Below are positions 51,159-59,580 of a stretch of 64,000 bases of DNA, in pieces. Position numbers and translations under genes: made by a program. This stretch comes from Acidobacteriota bacterium (lineage in GTDB: Bacteria; Acidobacteriota; Terriglobia; Acidiferrales; UBA7541). The notes below the pieces were generated by a model. It ran no database searches, had not been told where the DNA came from, and saw only the letters and a program-made list of their open reading frames with translations. The stretch spans positions 1-64,000 of the forward strand of contig JABCZK010000022.1 in the NCBI GenBank assembly GCA_013289695.1, given 5' to 3'. Each line of letters starts with the position of its first letter. Position 1 is the stretch's first letter.

Positions 51159-52538
51159 TCACGGCCTCACCGGGGCGCTGTCATGCAACCCCGCCAGCGC
51201 CCGCTTATAATCAGGATCGTCCGGTGAAATTTCGACGGCCTGCGCGTAGGCGGCCAGCGCCTTCGCGCGCTCGCCGCGCTGCTGGTAAATCGCCCCCATC
51301 TCAAAATAAGCGTCCGATTCCTTCGGATTCACCAGCACGGTCCGCTGAAAAGCCCCCAGCGCATCATCCAATTTCCCCTGCTTCTCAAAAATTTTTCCCT
51401 GCACGTAAAGATACTCGGGATGATAAGGTGCCCGCTCCAAGGCCTGCCCAATCGCATCACTAGCCTTCTCGATGTCCCCCGCCGAGTAATAGAGTTTCGC
51501 CAGCTGCGAGTACGCCGCCGGATAAGTCGCATCCATGGCAATCGCCTGCTGCAGCACCGCGAGCGACCCTGCGAAATCGTTCTTCATGGCAAGCTCATCC
51601 GCCCGCTGCACCAGGTGCTTCGCCTGCGTCTGATTTTCCTTCGTGGTCCGGTCGTTCTGCGACGACTTCTCGAATTCCTCCAGCGTCGCCGCCGCCTTTT
51701 CATCCTGTCCCGCACAACGATAAGCGCGCGACAACAAAAACAGCGTCTCAGAATCCGCTGAGGCCGAACCCGACGTCCCCGCAGCGTTCCTAAGCGGCTC
51801 CAGCGCAACCACCGCTCGCCCGCAGCGCTGCTTGATTTGCTCCGCCGCAGCCCCCGCCGGCGCACGAACCAGTATCTTCCCCAGCAGCGCCCGCCCGCGC
51901 GAATTTTGTGGCTGCAGTTCAACGACCGTCTGCGCATCGAGCAGCGCCAGCGCATCGCGGTTCTGATCCGCATAGATTTCCGCGCGCGTGTAAAGCGCAA
52001 GCGCATTCTGCGGATCGCGCGCCAGCACTTTGGCGATTTGCTCCAGCGCGTTCGCCTTGTCAGCCGCGCCGCCCTTCGCTTTGTACGCCACAGCCAGCCG
52101 ATTGCGCGCGTCCAGGTTCGCAGGGGCGAGCGCCAGCGCCGCCTTCAAGTGCGCGATAGCCGCATCGTATGTTTGCAATTCCAGGTCGAGATCGCCCAGC
52201 ATCTCGAGCGGCGCCGCGCTCTTCGGATGCTGGCGCCGTGCCTGCTCCAGCATCTGCTTGGCCGCATCAAAATTGCGCGCTCCCCGGTACGCCTGCGCCA
52301 AGCCAATTTCCGCGTCCACATTGCGCGGCGCAATCCGCAGCGCCTCGTGGTAATCCGCGATCGCATCAGCGAATCGCCCCGCCACTGCAGCCGCGCGCGC
52401 CTGTTCAATAAAAGTCACGGTCTGCTGCGTCGGCGTCTGCGCCAGACACTGGAGCGGATGAACCGAAAAACCAAGACACAGCATCACGGAAATCAATGGC
52501 CACGCAGAATTCGACATCGTCCTGAGACCCGAAAACAT
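51159..52538 (-). CDS. exported tetratricopeptide-repeat protein
   Basis: The protein has 459 residues from ATG 52538. Signal peptide (NSAWPLISVMLCLGFSVHPLQCLAQ). About nine TPR units in two blocks: AAVAGRFADAIADYHEALRIAPRNVDAEIGLAQAY, DAKQMLEQARRQHP, AIAHLKAALALAPANLDARNRLAVAY, then MKNDFAGSLAVLQQAIAMDATYPAAYSQLAKLYY, ASDAIGQALERAPYHPEYLYVQGKIF and LDDALGAFQRTVLVNPKESDAYFEMGAIY. It is a scaffold for protein contacts. The frame is open to 52847, but the extension has no leader; the extended -10 (52545-52553) puts the transcript start at the ATG itself. ATG 52517 is an alternative. Confidence 0.82.
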   Translation of the reverse strand: MFSGLRTMSNSAWPLISVMLCLGFSVHPLQCLAQTPTQQTVTFIEQARAAAVAGRFADAIADYHEALRIAPRNVDAEIGLAQAYRGARNFDAAKQMLEQARRQHPKSAAPLEMLGDLDLELQTYDAAIAHLKAALALAPANLDARNRLAVAYKAKGGAADKANALEQIAKVLARDPQNALALYTRAEIYADQNRDALALLDAQTVVELQPQNSRGRALLGKILVRAPAGAAAEQIKQRCGRAVVALEPLRNAAGTSGSASADSETLFLLSRAYRCAGQDEKAAATLEEFEKSSQNDRTTKENQTQAKHLVQRADELAMKNDFAGSLAVLQQAIAMDATYPAAYSQLAKLYYSAGDIEKASDAIGQALERAPYHPEYLYVQGKIFEKQGKLDDALGAFQRTVLVNPKESDAYFEMGAIYQQRGERAKALAAYAQAVEISPDDPDYKRALAGLHDSAPVRP

Positions 52539-52544
52539 CCGCGG

Positions 52545-52553
52545 ATTATAACA
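52545..52553 (-). promoter_or_regulatory. extended -10 promoter of the TPR gene (leaderless candidate)
   Basis: The minus strand reads TGT-TATAAT at 52553-52545. The predicted start falls at or next to ATG 52538. Confidence 0.45.
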
Positions 52554-52746
52554 TCGGCTATTGACGCAGCCCGTTTCTGCGCAGCCCGCTCCGTCCCCAA
52601 AAATTGCCGTTTTCCCTTGACTCACACGCGGCGGAGAACTATAAGCTCCGTTGGTGCCACAGGTATCCTGCCGCCGGAACGCAAGCAAGCGAAACCAGCC
52701 GCAATTAATCATTAGCCGAATCACCACAAGGGGATCAATCATCGCC

Positions 52747-53871
52747 ATGGGCCTGAAGAGAATCCTGCCGTTAACCCTCATTGTCGTCTTCATCGCGCTG
52801 GCCTCCACATCCGCTGCCACCGCGCAAACCAAGCGCAAAGTGATCATTGATCAAGACGCACGCGGCGCCGCCACCACCGACCAACAATCCATCCTCATGT
52901 TCCTGCAATCGCCGAACGTCGAAACCCTGGGCATCACGGTAGTCAGCGGAGATATGTGGCGCGACGAAGAAGTAGCGCACACCCTGCGCATGCTCGAACT
53001 CACAGGCCACACGGACATCCCCGTCTATCCCGGCGCGGTCTATCCCCTAATCAATCGCATGGAAATAATCGAGCGCTGGGAAAAACTCTACGGCACGGTC
53101 CATTATCAAGGCGCGTGGAACGGCCACCGCCCCGGCATGAATCTGGGCGACGGCCTGCGCGGAAAATATCACCTCCCCTTCGAAGTTCCTGATCTCGCGG
53201 AAGGCAATCCCACGCTACGAGCCCAGACGGAAGACGCCGCGCATTTTATCATCCGCATGGTCCACAAATATCCACACGAAGTCACCATCTACGCCGGCGG
53301 CCCCATGACCGACATCGCGCAAGCCATCAGCCTCGATCCGCAAGTCTCCGAGCTCGCGCAAGAACTCGTAGTCATGGGCGGCAGCATCGCTCCCGTCGTC
53401 CCCAAAGATTGGACCACCGAAAATCGCCGCGAGTTTAATTTCTGGTGGGATCCAGAAGCAGTGCACATGGTTCTCACCGCGCCGTGGCACAAAATCAGCA
53501 TCACCACCGTGGATATTTCCGTGAAGACCCACATGACGAAAGAACTGATCGCCGAAATCGCCAAATCACCCAGCCCCGCATCGCAATACCTGGCAAAATA
53601 CGCCGACGAAGAATTCATGTGGGACGAGCTGGCCGCCGCCGGATGGCTCGACCCCAGCGTCATCACTCAGCAAACGCAATATTTTATGGACATAGACATT
53701 TCCCACACCGCGGGCTACGGCAACGTGCTGGTGTGGACCGACGGATCGCAACCGGGCCTCGGCGAGCAGTTCGTCAATATCCCCGAAGAACTGAACAAGG
53801 AAAAATTCTATAAGATGTTCATCGACCTGATGGCGCTGCCGCCCGCCGCGCATTCATCACCAGCAAAGTAA
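52747..53871 (+). CDS. exported nucleoside hydrolase-like protein with variant metal motif
   Basis: A 374-residue protein. Signal peptide MGLKRILPLTLIVVFIALASTSAATAQ. It is IunH-like: VIIDQDARGAATTDQQSIL takes the place of the usual DxDxxxDD motif, followed by VETLGITVVSGD, VAHTLRMLELTGHTDIPVYPGAVYPL, VTIYAGGPMTDIAQAISLDPQ, ELVVMGGSIAPV, FNFWWDPEAVHMVL and MWDELAAAGWLDP. The spacing between the first and last Asp differs from canonical enzymes, and a tryptophan replaces the usual histidine before D-x-L. It probably releases ribose or another sugar from a nucleoside-like substrate. Followed 14 nt later by a PfkB kinase. Confidence 0.82.
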   Translation: MGLKRILPLTLIVVFIALASTSAATAQTKRKVIIDQDARGAATTDQQSILMFLQSPNVETLGITVVSGDMWRDEEVAHTLRMLELTGHTDIPVYPGAVYPLINRMEIIERWEKLYGTVHYQGAWNGHRPGMNLGDGLRGKYHLPFEVPDLAEGNPTLRAQTEDAAHFIIRMVHKYPHEVTIYAGGPMTDIAQAISLDPQVSELAQELVVMGGSIAPVVPKDWTTENRREFNFWWDPEAVHMVLTAPWHKISITTVDISVKTHMTKELIAEIAKSPSPASQYLAKYADEEFMWDELAAAGWLDPSVITQQTQYFMDIDISHTAGYGNVLVWTDGSQPGLGEQFVNIPEELNKEKFYKMFIDLMALPPAAHSSPAK

Positions 53872-53885
53872 CCGGACTCGAACCC

Positions 53886-54866
53886 ATGCCAGACACCACA
53901 GCAAAAGTAGAGGTCGTCGGAATCGGCAGCTGCACCGTAGATTATTTCGCCATTGTGCCGCGCCTGCTCGGCCCCGAAGAAAAAATCAACGCCACGCGCA
54001 TGGAAATCCACGCCGGCGGCGTCACCGCGAATAATCTCACGCAGGTCGCCCGCCTCGGCGTCAGCACCGGTTGGCTAGGCCTCATCGGTGACGACGAAAA
54101 CGGCCGCATCATCCAGAAAGCCTTCGCCGAAGATCACATGAATCTTTCCGGCATGGAAATTGTGAAGGGCGAACTTTCCTCACTCACCTGGATTCCGGTG
54201 GACGTCGCCGGCGAACGTTGCATTTACATGTTCCCCAACGTAACCGGAAAAATTTCCGTTTATCAAGTGCTGCATCGCTTCGCGCCGCATATCCAAGCGG
54301 CCAAACATTTCCACAGCGAAGCGTCGCAACTCCCTATCGCTCCCGTGAAAGAAGCGATGCAGGTCGCGCGCGACGCCAAGGTACGCGTCATTTTCGATCT
54401 CGACGTCTCCCCGGGCTTTTTCGCCGAGTCCAACCTCGGCACCCAGGAAGAACTGTGCAGCGCGCTCCGTCTCGTGGACGTCCTGAAGCCCTGCAAAGCC
54501 GCCGCGCGCGAGCTCACAGGAGAAGCCGACTACGAAAAAGTCGCGACCGCTCTTCTGCGCATGGGCCCTACGGTAGTCGCCATTACACTCGGCGCCGACG
54601 GGTGCCTGATCGCGACGCCCAAAGAAATCGCCAAAGTCCCCGCCTTCAAAGTGGACGTGGTGGATACCACCGGAGCAGGCGACGCATTCATGGGCGGCCT
54701 TTCGTATGCGCTGCTGCAAGGCTGGAACTGCCAAAAAGTGGGACTATTCGCAAACGCGTGCGCCGCGCTATGCTGCACAAAAATCGGCGCCCGCGCCATG
54801 GCCAAGCACGATGAAGTGGTGGCGTTGATCAAGCAACAAAGCCCGAAAGGCGCCGCAGCATTTTAG
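53886..54866 (+). CDS. PfkB family sugar kinase (ribokinase-like)
   Basis: A 326-residue kinase. N-terminal VVGIGSCTVDYFAIVPRLLGPEEKI, substrate-site ITAGGVTANNLTQVARLG (here HAGGVTANNL), LGLIGDDENGRII, and PfkB signature 2 DTTGAGDAFMGGLSYAL with catalytic Asp (about 262). The anion hole GAGD is intact. PfkB kinases phosphorylate ribose, other sugars or nucleosides. Position between a nucleoside hydrolase and a GRP/DMT permease suggests ribose, but the substrate could also be a nucleoside such as inosine. Confidence 0.9.
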   Translation: MPDTTAKVEVVGIGSCTVDYFAIVPRLLGPEEKINATRMEIHAGGVTANNLTQVARLGVSTGWLGLIGDDENGRIIQKAFAEDHMNLSGMEIVKGELSSLTWIPVDVAGERCIYMFPNVTGKISVYQVLHRFAPHIQAAKHFHSEASQLPIAPVKEAMQVARDAKVRVIFDLDVSPGFFAESNLGTQEELCSALRLVDVLKPCKAAARELTGEADYEKVATALLRMGPTVVAITLGADGCLIATPKEIAKVPAFKVDVVDTTGAGDAFMGGLSYALLQGWNCQKVGLFANACAALCCTKIGARAMAKHDEVVALIKQQSPKGAAAF

Positions 54867-54899
54867 TAGCCATCCAATGACTGGCTATGCCGGAAGGGC

Positions 54900-54913
54900 G
54901 GGGCTTCAGCCCC
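54900..54913 (+). repeat. GGGGCTTCAGCCCC hairpin
   Basis: Six-bp arms around TC, between the kinase and permease genes, followed by TAAAGCCACGCTTTT. It has the same GGCTTCAGCC/GGCTGAAGCC core as palindromes at 23626-23645 and 23662-23681 and a degenerate copy near 62757. It could attenuate transcription into the permease gene. Confidence 0.5.
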
Positions 54914-54954
54914 TAAAGCCACGCTTTTCAATCGTCGCCGAATAAAGGAACCCA

Positions 54955-55935
54955 ATGTACTCACCGATGAGCTTCGGCACAGCCCTCCTGATGATGATCG
55001 TCTCCGCCACTTGTTGGGGCTCCTGGGCTAACACCTACAAAGGCGTAAAAAATTATCGCTTCGAACTTTTCTACTGGGACTACGCCGTGGGCATTTTCCT
55101 CGCCTCCCTGGTTTACGCGCTCACGATGGGCTCGACCAACGACGGCCCCACCAGCTTCCTCAACAATGTCCACTCCGCCGACCTCTCCAACATCGGCTGG
55201 GCCCTGCTCGCCGGAATAATCTTCAATCTCGCGAACCTACTGCTCGTCGCCGCGATCGACATGGCCGGCCTGGCCATCGCCTTCCCCGTAGCGATCGGCA
55301 TCGCTTTGGTCGTCGGCACGGTCCTCAGCTTCGTGCAACAGCGACGCGGCAACGTGATGATGCTCGGCGCCGGAGTCCTCTGCGCCGTGGTCGCCGTGAT
55401 CCTTGACGGCAAAGCCTACGGCGAACTCGGCGCCAACAAAGAAGCCTCGCGCAAAAGCATCATCGTCTGCGTAATCTCCGGCGTCCTGATGGGCCTGTGG
55501 GCGCCCTTTTCCACGCGCGCTCTCACTCACGGAAATACCCTCGGCCCCTACAGCATCGCCGTGTTCCTGACCGGCGGCGCGCTGCTGTCCTGCCTCTGGT
55601 GGAATTTGTATTTTATGAAGAAGCCGCTGGTGGGCGAGCCCGTCGCATTCAGCGGTTTCTTTCGCGGCCCCGTCAACGGCCACGTCCTTGGCCTGCTCGG
55701 CGGCGCCATATGGACCACCGGCACCGTCTTCAATCTCGTCGCCGCCAACTTCACCGGTGTCGCCATCTCCTACTCCATCGGCCAATCCGCTCCCATGGTC
55801 GCCGCCCTCTGGGGCATCTTCGTCTGGCAGGAATTCGCCGGCGCCAATCAACGCGCCAAAGCCTTCCTCGCCCTGATGTTCATGTTCTACTTCCTGGCAA
55901 TCCTGCTGATCGCCCGCGCCAACACCGCGGGCTAG
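54955..55935 (+). CDS. GRP/ureide-permease-like DMT-superfamily transporter
   Basis: A 326-residue protein with ten predicted TM segments, for example GTALLMMIVSATCWGSWANTYKG, YWDYAVGIFLASLVYALTMG, LLAGIIFNLANLLLVAAIDMAGLAIAFPVAIGIALVVGTVLSF and GGAIWTTGTVFNLVAANFTGVAISYSIGQSAPMVAALWGIFVWQEF. The CWGSWANTYK start and the GQSAPMVAALWG region resemble glucose/ribose porters and plant ureide permeases. With the hydrolase and kinase it probably imports ribose or a base. The gap after the kinase is 88 nt and contains a hairpin. Confidence 0.82.
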   Translation: MYSPMSFGTALLMMIVSATCWGSWANTYKGVKNYRFELFYWDYAVGIFLASLVYALTMGSTNDGPTSFLNNVHSADLSNIGWALLAGIIFNLANLLLVAAIDMAGLAIAFPVAIGIALVVGTVLSFVQQRRGNVMMLGAGVLCAVVAVILDGKAYGELGANKEASRKSIIVCVISGVLMGLWAPFSTRALTHGNTLGPYSIAVFLTGGALLSCLWWNLYFMKKPLVGEPVAFSGFFRGPVNGHVLGLLGGAIWTTGTVFNLVAANFTGVAISYSIGQSAPMVAALWGIFVWQEFAGANQRAKAFLALMFMFYFLAILLIARANTAG

Positions 55936-55968
55936 CCACGTCCGCCATCCGCGCGCGAGACTCGACCA

Positions 55969-56310
55969 ATGAAAACGCAGATCATGTATATCGAGTTCAA
56001 AGGGGACGGAATCAATGGTCCTGCTCGCGTCGGTCGCGTAGCGTTCTCAAAATCGTACAGGTCCGTTTACTACCAGGGGCGCCGCTATCAAGTTCTGAAG
56101 GGAGGCTACAAGACCAATTACTTTGATAGCGAAACGCTCGAAGAAGTTTGGATTTCTGGCTGCAAGAAAAAGGGAGGCGACCGTCTCTATCCCGGCATAA
56201 TCGAAATCGATGACGATGTGCGGGAAGAATATTGGACCGAGATCAGGAAGATGCCTGAAGAAAAAAACCGCAAAAAGATCCGCTGCCCCGGAAAGTACGG
56301 CGGCGAATAG
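55969..56310 (+). CDS. small protein of unknown function
   Basis: A 113-residue basic/aromatic protein (YIEFKGDGINGPARVGRVAFSKSYRSVYYQGRRYQVLKGGYKTNYFDSETLEEVWISGCKKKGGDRLYPG). It resembles short conserved bacterial proteins of unknown role; I give no family name. ATG 55969 or 55984 (MYIEF) could start it. 33 nt after the permease on the same strand and convergent with the amidase gene, 35 bp between the stops. Confidence 0.6.
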   Translation: MKTQIMYIEFKGDGINGPARVGRVAFSKSYRSVYYQGRRYQVLKGGYKTNYFDSETLEEVWISGCKKKGGDRLYPGIIEIDDDVREEYWTEIRKMPEEKNRKKIRCPGKYGGE

Positions 56311-56326
56311 TTGAATCGCCGACGAC

Positions 56327-56361
56327 GCCGCTAGCGGCGGCTGTCCTACGCTAGCGGCGGC
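56327..56361. repeat. CGCTAGCGGCGGC direct repeat with palindromic core
   Basis: CGCTAGCGGCGGC occurs at 56329-56341 and 56349-56361 (20-bp period); GCCGCTAGCGGC (56327-56338) is a perfect palindrome. The second copy encodes the last residues of the amidase gene. Confidence 0.55.
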
Positions 56362-57782
56362 CTCCGAAATCCACCGCACGCCGCTTCTATCTTCGCCGCC
56401 ACCGCCAACACCGCCTCGTCCTCCCAAGGCCGCCCGACAATCTGCACGACAATCGGCAAACTCTCCGGCGAACGCCCCACCGGCACCACCGCCGCCGGAT
56501 TCCCCAGCAAGTTGAACCACTGCGAATAACTCATCGCCTTCAAATATTCCACCTTGCGCCCCTGCACCATCCATTCCCGCTCGCCGTGACGAAACGCCGG
56601 AATCGCGCAAGCCGGGCATAACAAAATCGGAAAAGTTTCCATCTGTCGCAGCAACTTTTCCCGCAGTGCATCGCGTCCCACCAAAGTGTTCAACCACTCC
56701 CGCCCATCCATCGGCGGCTCCAGCGCCACACGCTGACGCCACGCGCGATACATCGGACTCAGCTCCGCCTCGCGCCCCTCCACCGTCGCAGCAAACGCCA
56801 CCTGCACTGCGCGCCCAAATAAATTCCACCAAAGCTGCCACACACGATCCAGATTCTGCGGGCGCCAGGCCTCCACTTGAAATCCCTGCGCACGCAAAGC
56901 CTCCGCCGCCGCACGTACCACCGCCGCGGTTTCCGGAGTCACAGGAGTCACGCCGTCATCTTCAAAATAAGCCACGCGAAGCTTCCGAACTTCCTCCTCG
57001 CTCCACACACGCAACGGCACCGGCGCCGAAGCCGGATCTCCAAAGTCGGGCCCGGCCATCACCGCAAATAATCGAGCCACATCCGCGACGGTTCGCGCCA
57101 TCGGCCCAACCACGCCCAATTGCGCAAACGGCCCGGCCGACGCAGGATAATGTCCCGTGGAAGGAACGCGCCCCGGTGTAGGCTTCAATCCGCAAATCCC
57201 CGAAAAATGCGCCGGAATGCGTATCGAGCCGCCGCCGTCGCTCCCCACTCCTCCCGCCGAACACCCAGCCGCAATCGCCGCCGCTTCCCCTCCGCTCGAT
57301 CCGCCCGGAGTCCGCTGCAAATCCCAAGGACTATTTGTCCGTCCGTACAAAGAATTGTCCGTCTCGTAAGCCATCAAAAATTCGGGCACATTCGTATTCC
57401 CTAACAAAATCGCGCCAGCCGCGCGCAGTCGCTTCACCAGCGTCGCATGCTCCGACGGAACGTAACCCTTGCGCAAACGGCTCCCACACTCGCAAGGCCA
57501 CCCTGCAACATCCACCGAGCTTTTCACAGAAAGCGGCACGCCATGCAGCGCACCCAGCGAATGAGCCAGCCCGCGCGACCCAGCCGCAGCTTCGGCAATC
57601 TTTGCCTGCGCGCGCGCGCCGTCCACATCCACACGCACGAACGCATTCAGCTTTGACGCGCGAGGAGAATTCAGTTCCGCGATGCGCCCCAGATGAGCAT
57701 CCACCAGCTCGACAGGCGAGATCGTCCGAGCACGAATCTGCTCAGCCATCTCCACCGCCGAAAGAAAATTCAACTCATTCAT
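56346..57782 (-). CDS. amidase signature family enzyme
   Basis: A 478-residue hydrolase with the Ser-cisSer-Lys triad: Lys in LHGVPLSVKSSVDVAG (about 77), cis-Ser in PGGSSGGEAAAIAAG (about 155) and nucleophile Ser in GSDGGGSIRIPAHFSGICGLKPT (about 178). Other family parts: LLGNTNVPEFLMAYETDN, GPMARTVADVARLFAVMAG and NLLGNPAAVVPVG. It cleaves an amide; the exact substrate is unknown and Glu-tRNA amidotransferase is unlikely without GatB/C. ATG 57782 begins the usual MNELNFLSAVEMAEQIR start; the frame is open to 57827. Confidence 0.92.
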   Translation of the reverse strand: MNELNFLSAVEMAEQIRARTISPVELVDAHLGRIAELNSPRASKLNAFVRVDVDGARAQAKIAEAAAGSRGLAHSLGALHGVPLSVKSSVDVAGWPCECGSRLRKGYVPSEHATLVKRLRAAGAILLGNTNVPEFLMAYETDNSLYGRTNSPWDLQRTPGGSSGGEAAAIAAGCSAGGVGSDGGGSIRIPAHFSGICGLKPTPGRVPSTGHYPASAGPFAQLGVVGPMARTVADVARLFAVMAGPDFGDPASAPVPLRVWSEEEVRKLRVAYFEDDGVTPVTPETAAVVRAAAEALRAQGFQVEAWRPQNLDRVWQLWWNLFGRAVQVAFAATVEGREAELSPMYRAWRQRVALEPPMDGREWLNTLVGRDALREKLLRQMETFPILLCPACAIPAFRHGEREWMVQGRKVEYLKAMSYSQWFNLLGNPAAVVPVGRSPESLPIVVQIVGRPWEDEAVLAVAAKIEAACGGFRRPPLA

Positions 57783-57925
57783 AGTGGACTCAACAGGAAG
57801 CAAGCTAACGCAATTCGCAGAACGCAATCACAGGCAAACGCGCCCGCCAGTCTAGCATGCGGCAAGCCGGACGACTCCGCACGCATCCTCAACGCGATAA
57901 GTGGAGGCCGCGCGGAATAATGGCG

Positions 57926-57942
57926 GTCCCGCTTGGCGGGAC
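57926..57942. repeat. GTCCCGC-TTG-GCGGGAC hairpin
   Basis: Perfect 7-bp arms, 3-nt loop, just after the stop of the 80-residue gene read leftward. There is no T-run, so a REP-type structure is as likely as a terminator. Confidence 0.45.
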
Positions 57943-57947
57943 GGGCC

Positions 57948-58190
57948 CTATAAAATTTCCTGGATTTCGGCGTCAATCGAAATGTGCGTCTGCGCAAATC
58001 CACTGATTTGGAAGGATTGGCCGGCGGCTTTGCTGAAGTGGAAGAAGCGGCTGATGTGGTAATCCTCGTCGAGGACGTCGAAAATCTGCTCGGTCTCTTC
58101 ATGCGAAAGGCCGAGGGATTGGAGCGGCACGGATTTTCCGTAAGCGCCCGCTACGGCCAGGTATTTGTCTAGCACGCTGCGCAGGTTCAT
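57948..58190 (-). CDS. small protein of unknown function, coupled to the gene upstream
   Basis: An 80-residue protein from ATG 58190: MNLRSVLDKYLAVAGAYGKS, SHEETEQIFDVLDEDYHISRFFHFS and FAQTHISIDAEIQEIL. No recognised family. The ATG follows the upstream stop (TGA-CC-ATG), so the two genes are translationally coupled. A longer frame to 58307 overlaps the upstream gene and is rejected. Confidence 0.6.
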   Translation of the reverse strand: MNLRSVLDKYLAVAGAYGKSVPLQSLGLSHEETEQIFDVLDEDYHISRFFHFSKAAGQSFQISGFAQTHISIDAEIQEIL

Positions 58191-58192
58191 GG

Positions 58193-58813
58193 TCAGATCC
58201 AGACGTACGCGCCGGCTGCGCCGTACGGCAAATTCATGTAGAACACATTTGCTTCCGCGATGCGCTCGAATGCGGCGAGCAAATTGCGCGCACCGTGCCG
58301 TGCGCAAAACGCGACCCCGGGTGCGGCGGCGACTTGCTCCACTTCATCCAGGCTCGCGATTTGCTGGTGCGAGAACCACAGCCACGTTGCAGCGAAGCCG
58401 CATTCCGCGCAGGCGGCGCCCGGTTGCGTCAGGCGCTTCCCGATGGCCTCGGAAACTTCCGGCCGCAATCCTACTGATTCGAAATCCGGTTGCGCCACGA
58501 AAAAATACTGCGTGAATATTTCCGCGTCCGGCTCAAAGGCTACCACGCGCCCCGGGAACGATTCCAGTTCGCTCGCTACGGCATCGTTCAGGCATTCGCG
58601 GCACAAAGTGATTTCCGGCCGCGGCGGCTCGCGCTTGGTGCTGCGTTTTCCGCGAAGATAGAGCGTGTCCGGCAGCAGCGTCGCGATCCAATCGCATTCC
58701 TCGCCGAGATGAATGCATTCGGGCGGCGTGCCTTTCAGCCACGCCCACCAATTGTGGCTGCGCGGCAGCAATTCGACCGCGGGATACGCTTCGTCGTACG
58801 AGATGCTCGCCAA
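58193..58813 (-). CDS. protein of unknown function with two Cys pairs
   Basis: A 206-residue protein. CRECL (about 71) and CAECG (about 135) could form a metal site or a pair of disulfides; WWAWLKGTPPECIHLGEECDWIATLLPDTLYLRG at the start, PDAEIFTQYFFVAQPDFESVGL in the middle. No family recognised, no signal peptide, no TM. The start is TTG 58813, with no good SD. First gene of a two-gene unit with the 80-residue gene. Confidence 0.6.
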   Translation of the reverse strand: MASISYDEAYPAVELLPRSHNWWAWLKGTPPECIHLGEECDWIATLLPDTLYLRGKRSTKREPPRPEITLCRECLNDAVASELESFPGRVVAFEPDAEIFTQYFFVAQPDFESVGLRPEVSEAIGKRLTQPGAACAECGFAATWLWFSHQQIASLDEVEQVAAAPGVAFCARHGARNLLAAFERIAEANVFYMNLPYGAAGAYVWI

Positions 58814-58913
58814 GGGTGCCGTTCCAAAATTGGTTTACAACGCCGTATGGTAGCAGATTGCCGGGCGTAAATGTTTGGGCACAATAATTCCATCCAACGT
58901 TTCCTCGTAGCAG

Positions 58914-58955
58914 AAAAAAGCTGCCCGCTCTGTCCCGAAGCGCACGGGACAGAGC
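58914..58955 (-). terminator. strong hairpin followed by T-run (minus strand)
   Basis: CTCTGTCCCG and CGGGACAGAG form 11-bp arms with the flanking G/C pair (58927-58937/58945-58955) and a 7-nt loop; reading leftward a T6 run follows at 58919-58914. Upstream of the 58813 gene it could end read-through or act as an attenuator. Confidence 0.45.
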
Positions 58956-59118
58956 AGCCGCTACCACACGTTCTTGCGTTGCTGACGGTCAATTTGCCGC
59001 GGGCGCCCGCTGCTTAGAGCGTTTGTCCATGCGGAAGTCATCGGCTATCATGGGTGGTGCGTAACGTCGCGCTCGCAATATTCAATAATGTTCGTTAAGC
59101 GAACAGGGAGGATCACGC
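58956..59118. other. divergent intergenic region
   Basis: Together with the hairpin to its left this is a stretch of about 300 bases without a gene; it carries the peroxiredoxin promoter and nothing else that I recognise. Confidence 0.5.
59023..59051 (+). promoter_or_regulatory. sigma-70-type promoter of the peroxiredoxin gene
   Basis: TTGTCC (59023-59028), 17-bp spacer, TATCAT (59046-59051). Start near 59058, leader about 60 nt with GGGAGG before ATG 59119. Confidence 0.6.
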
Positions 59119-59580
59119 ATGGCAATCTCGGTAGGGGCGGCCGCTCCGGATTTTGTGTTGAAGGATCAAAGCCAGAAGGAAGTGAAGCTTTCTGATTTTA
59201 AGGGCAAGAAAAACGTAGTGATTGTTTTCTACCCGCTGGATTGGAGCCCGGTGTGCACCAATGAGCATGCCTGCTTCGTCAACGACATGAAACGCTTCGA
59301 GCAGCTGGACGCGCAGGTTCTGGGCATCAGCGTGGACAGCGCGTGGTCACATAAGGCGTTCGCGGAGAAAATGGGGATTCATTATCCGTTGCTGGCGGAT
59401 TTTCAACCGCGCGGCGCGGTGGGCGAAAAATTCGGCGTGTACCTGGCGGAGAAAGGGATTACCGGACGCGCCATCGCGATCGTGGATCGCTCCGGAAAAA
59501 TCGCGTGGTTCAAGAATTACGATATCCCCGCGCTGCCGGATTTGAAGGAAGTTGCGGACGCGCTCGCGAAAGTGAATTAG
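59119..59580 (+). CDS. peroxiredoxin (AhpC/TSA, AhpE/BCP-like)
   Basis: A 153-residue thioredoxin-fold enzyme. Peroxidatic Cys46 in YPLDWSPVCTNEH (family PxxxTxxC variant), a second Cys52, VLGISVDSAWSHKAFAEKMGIHYPLLADF, GVYLAEKGITGRAIAIVDRSGKIAWF. It reduces hydroperoxides with thiols. PLD-W-S-P-V-C has Ser where many members have Thr, a natural variant. Preceded by its own promoter and GGGAGG; no partner reductase adjacent. Confidence 0.93.
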   Translation: MAISVGAAAPDFVLKDQSQKEVKLSDFKGKKNVVIVFYPLDWSPVCTNEHACFVNDMKRFEQLDAQVLGISVDSAWSHKAFAEKMGIHYPLLADFQPRGAVGEKFGVYLAEKGITGRAIAIVDRSGKIAWFKNYDIPALPDLKEVADALAKVN

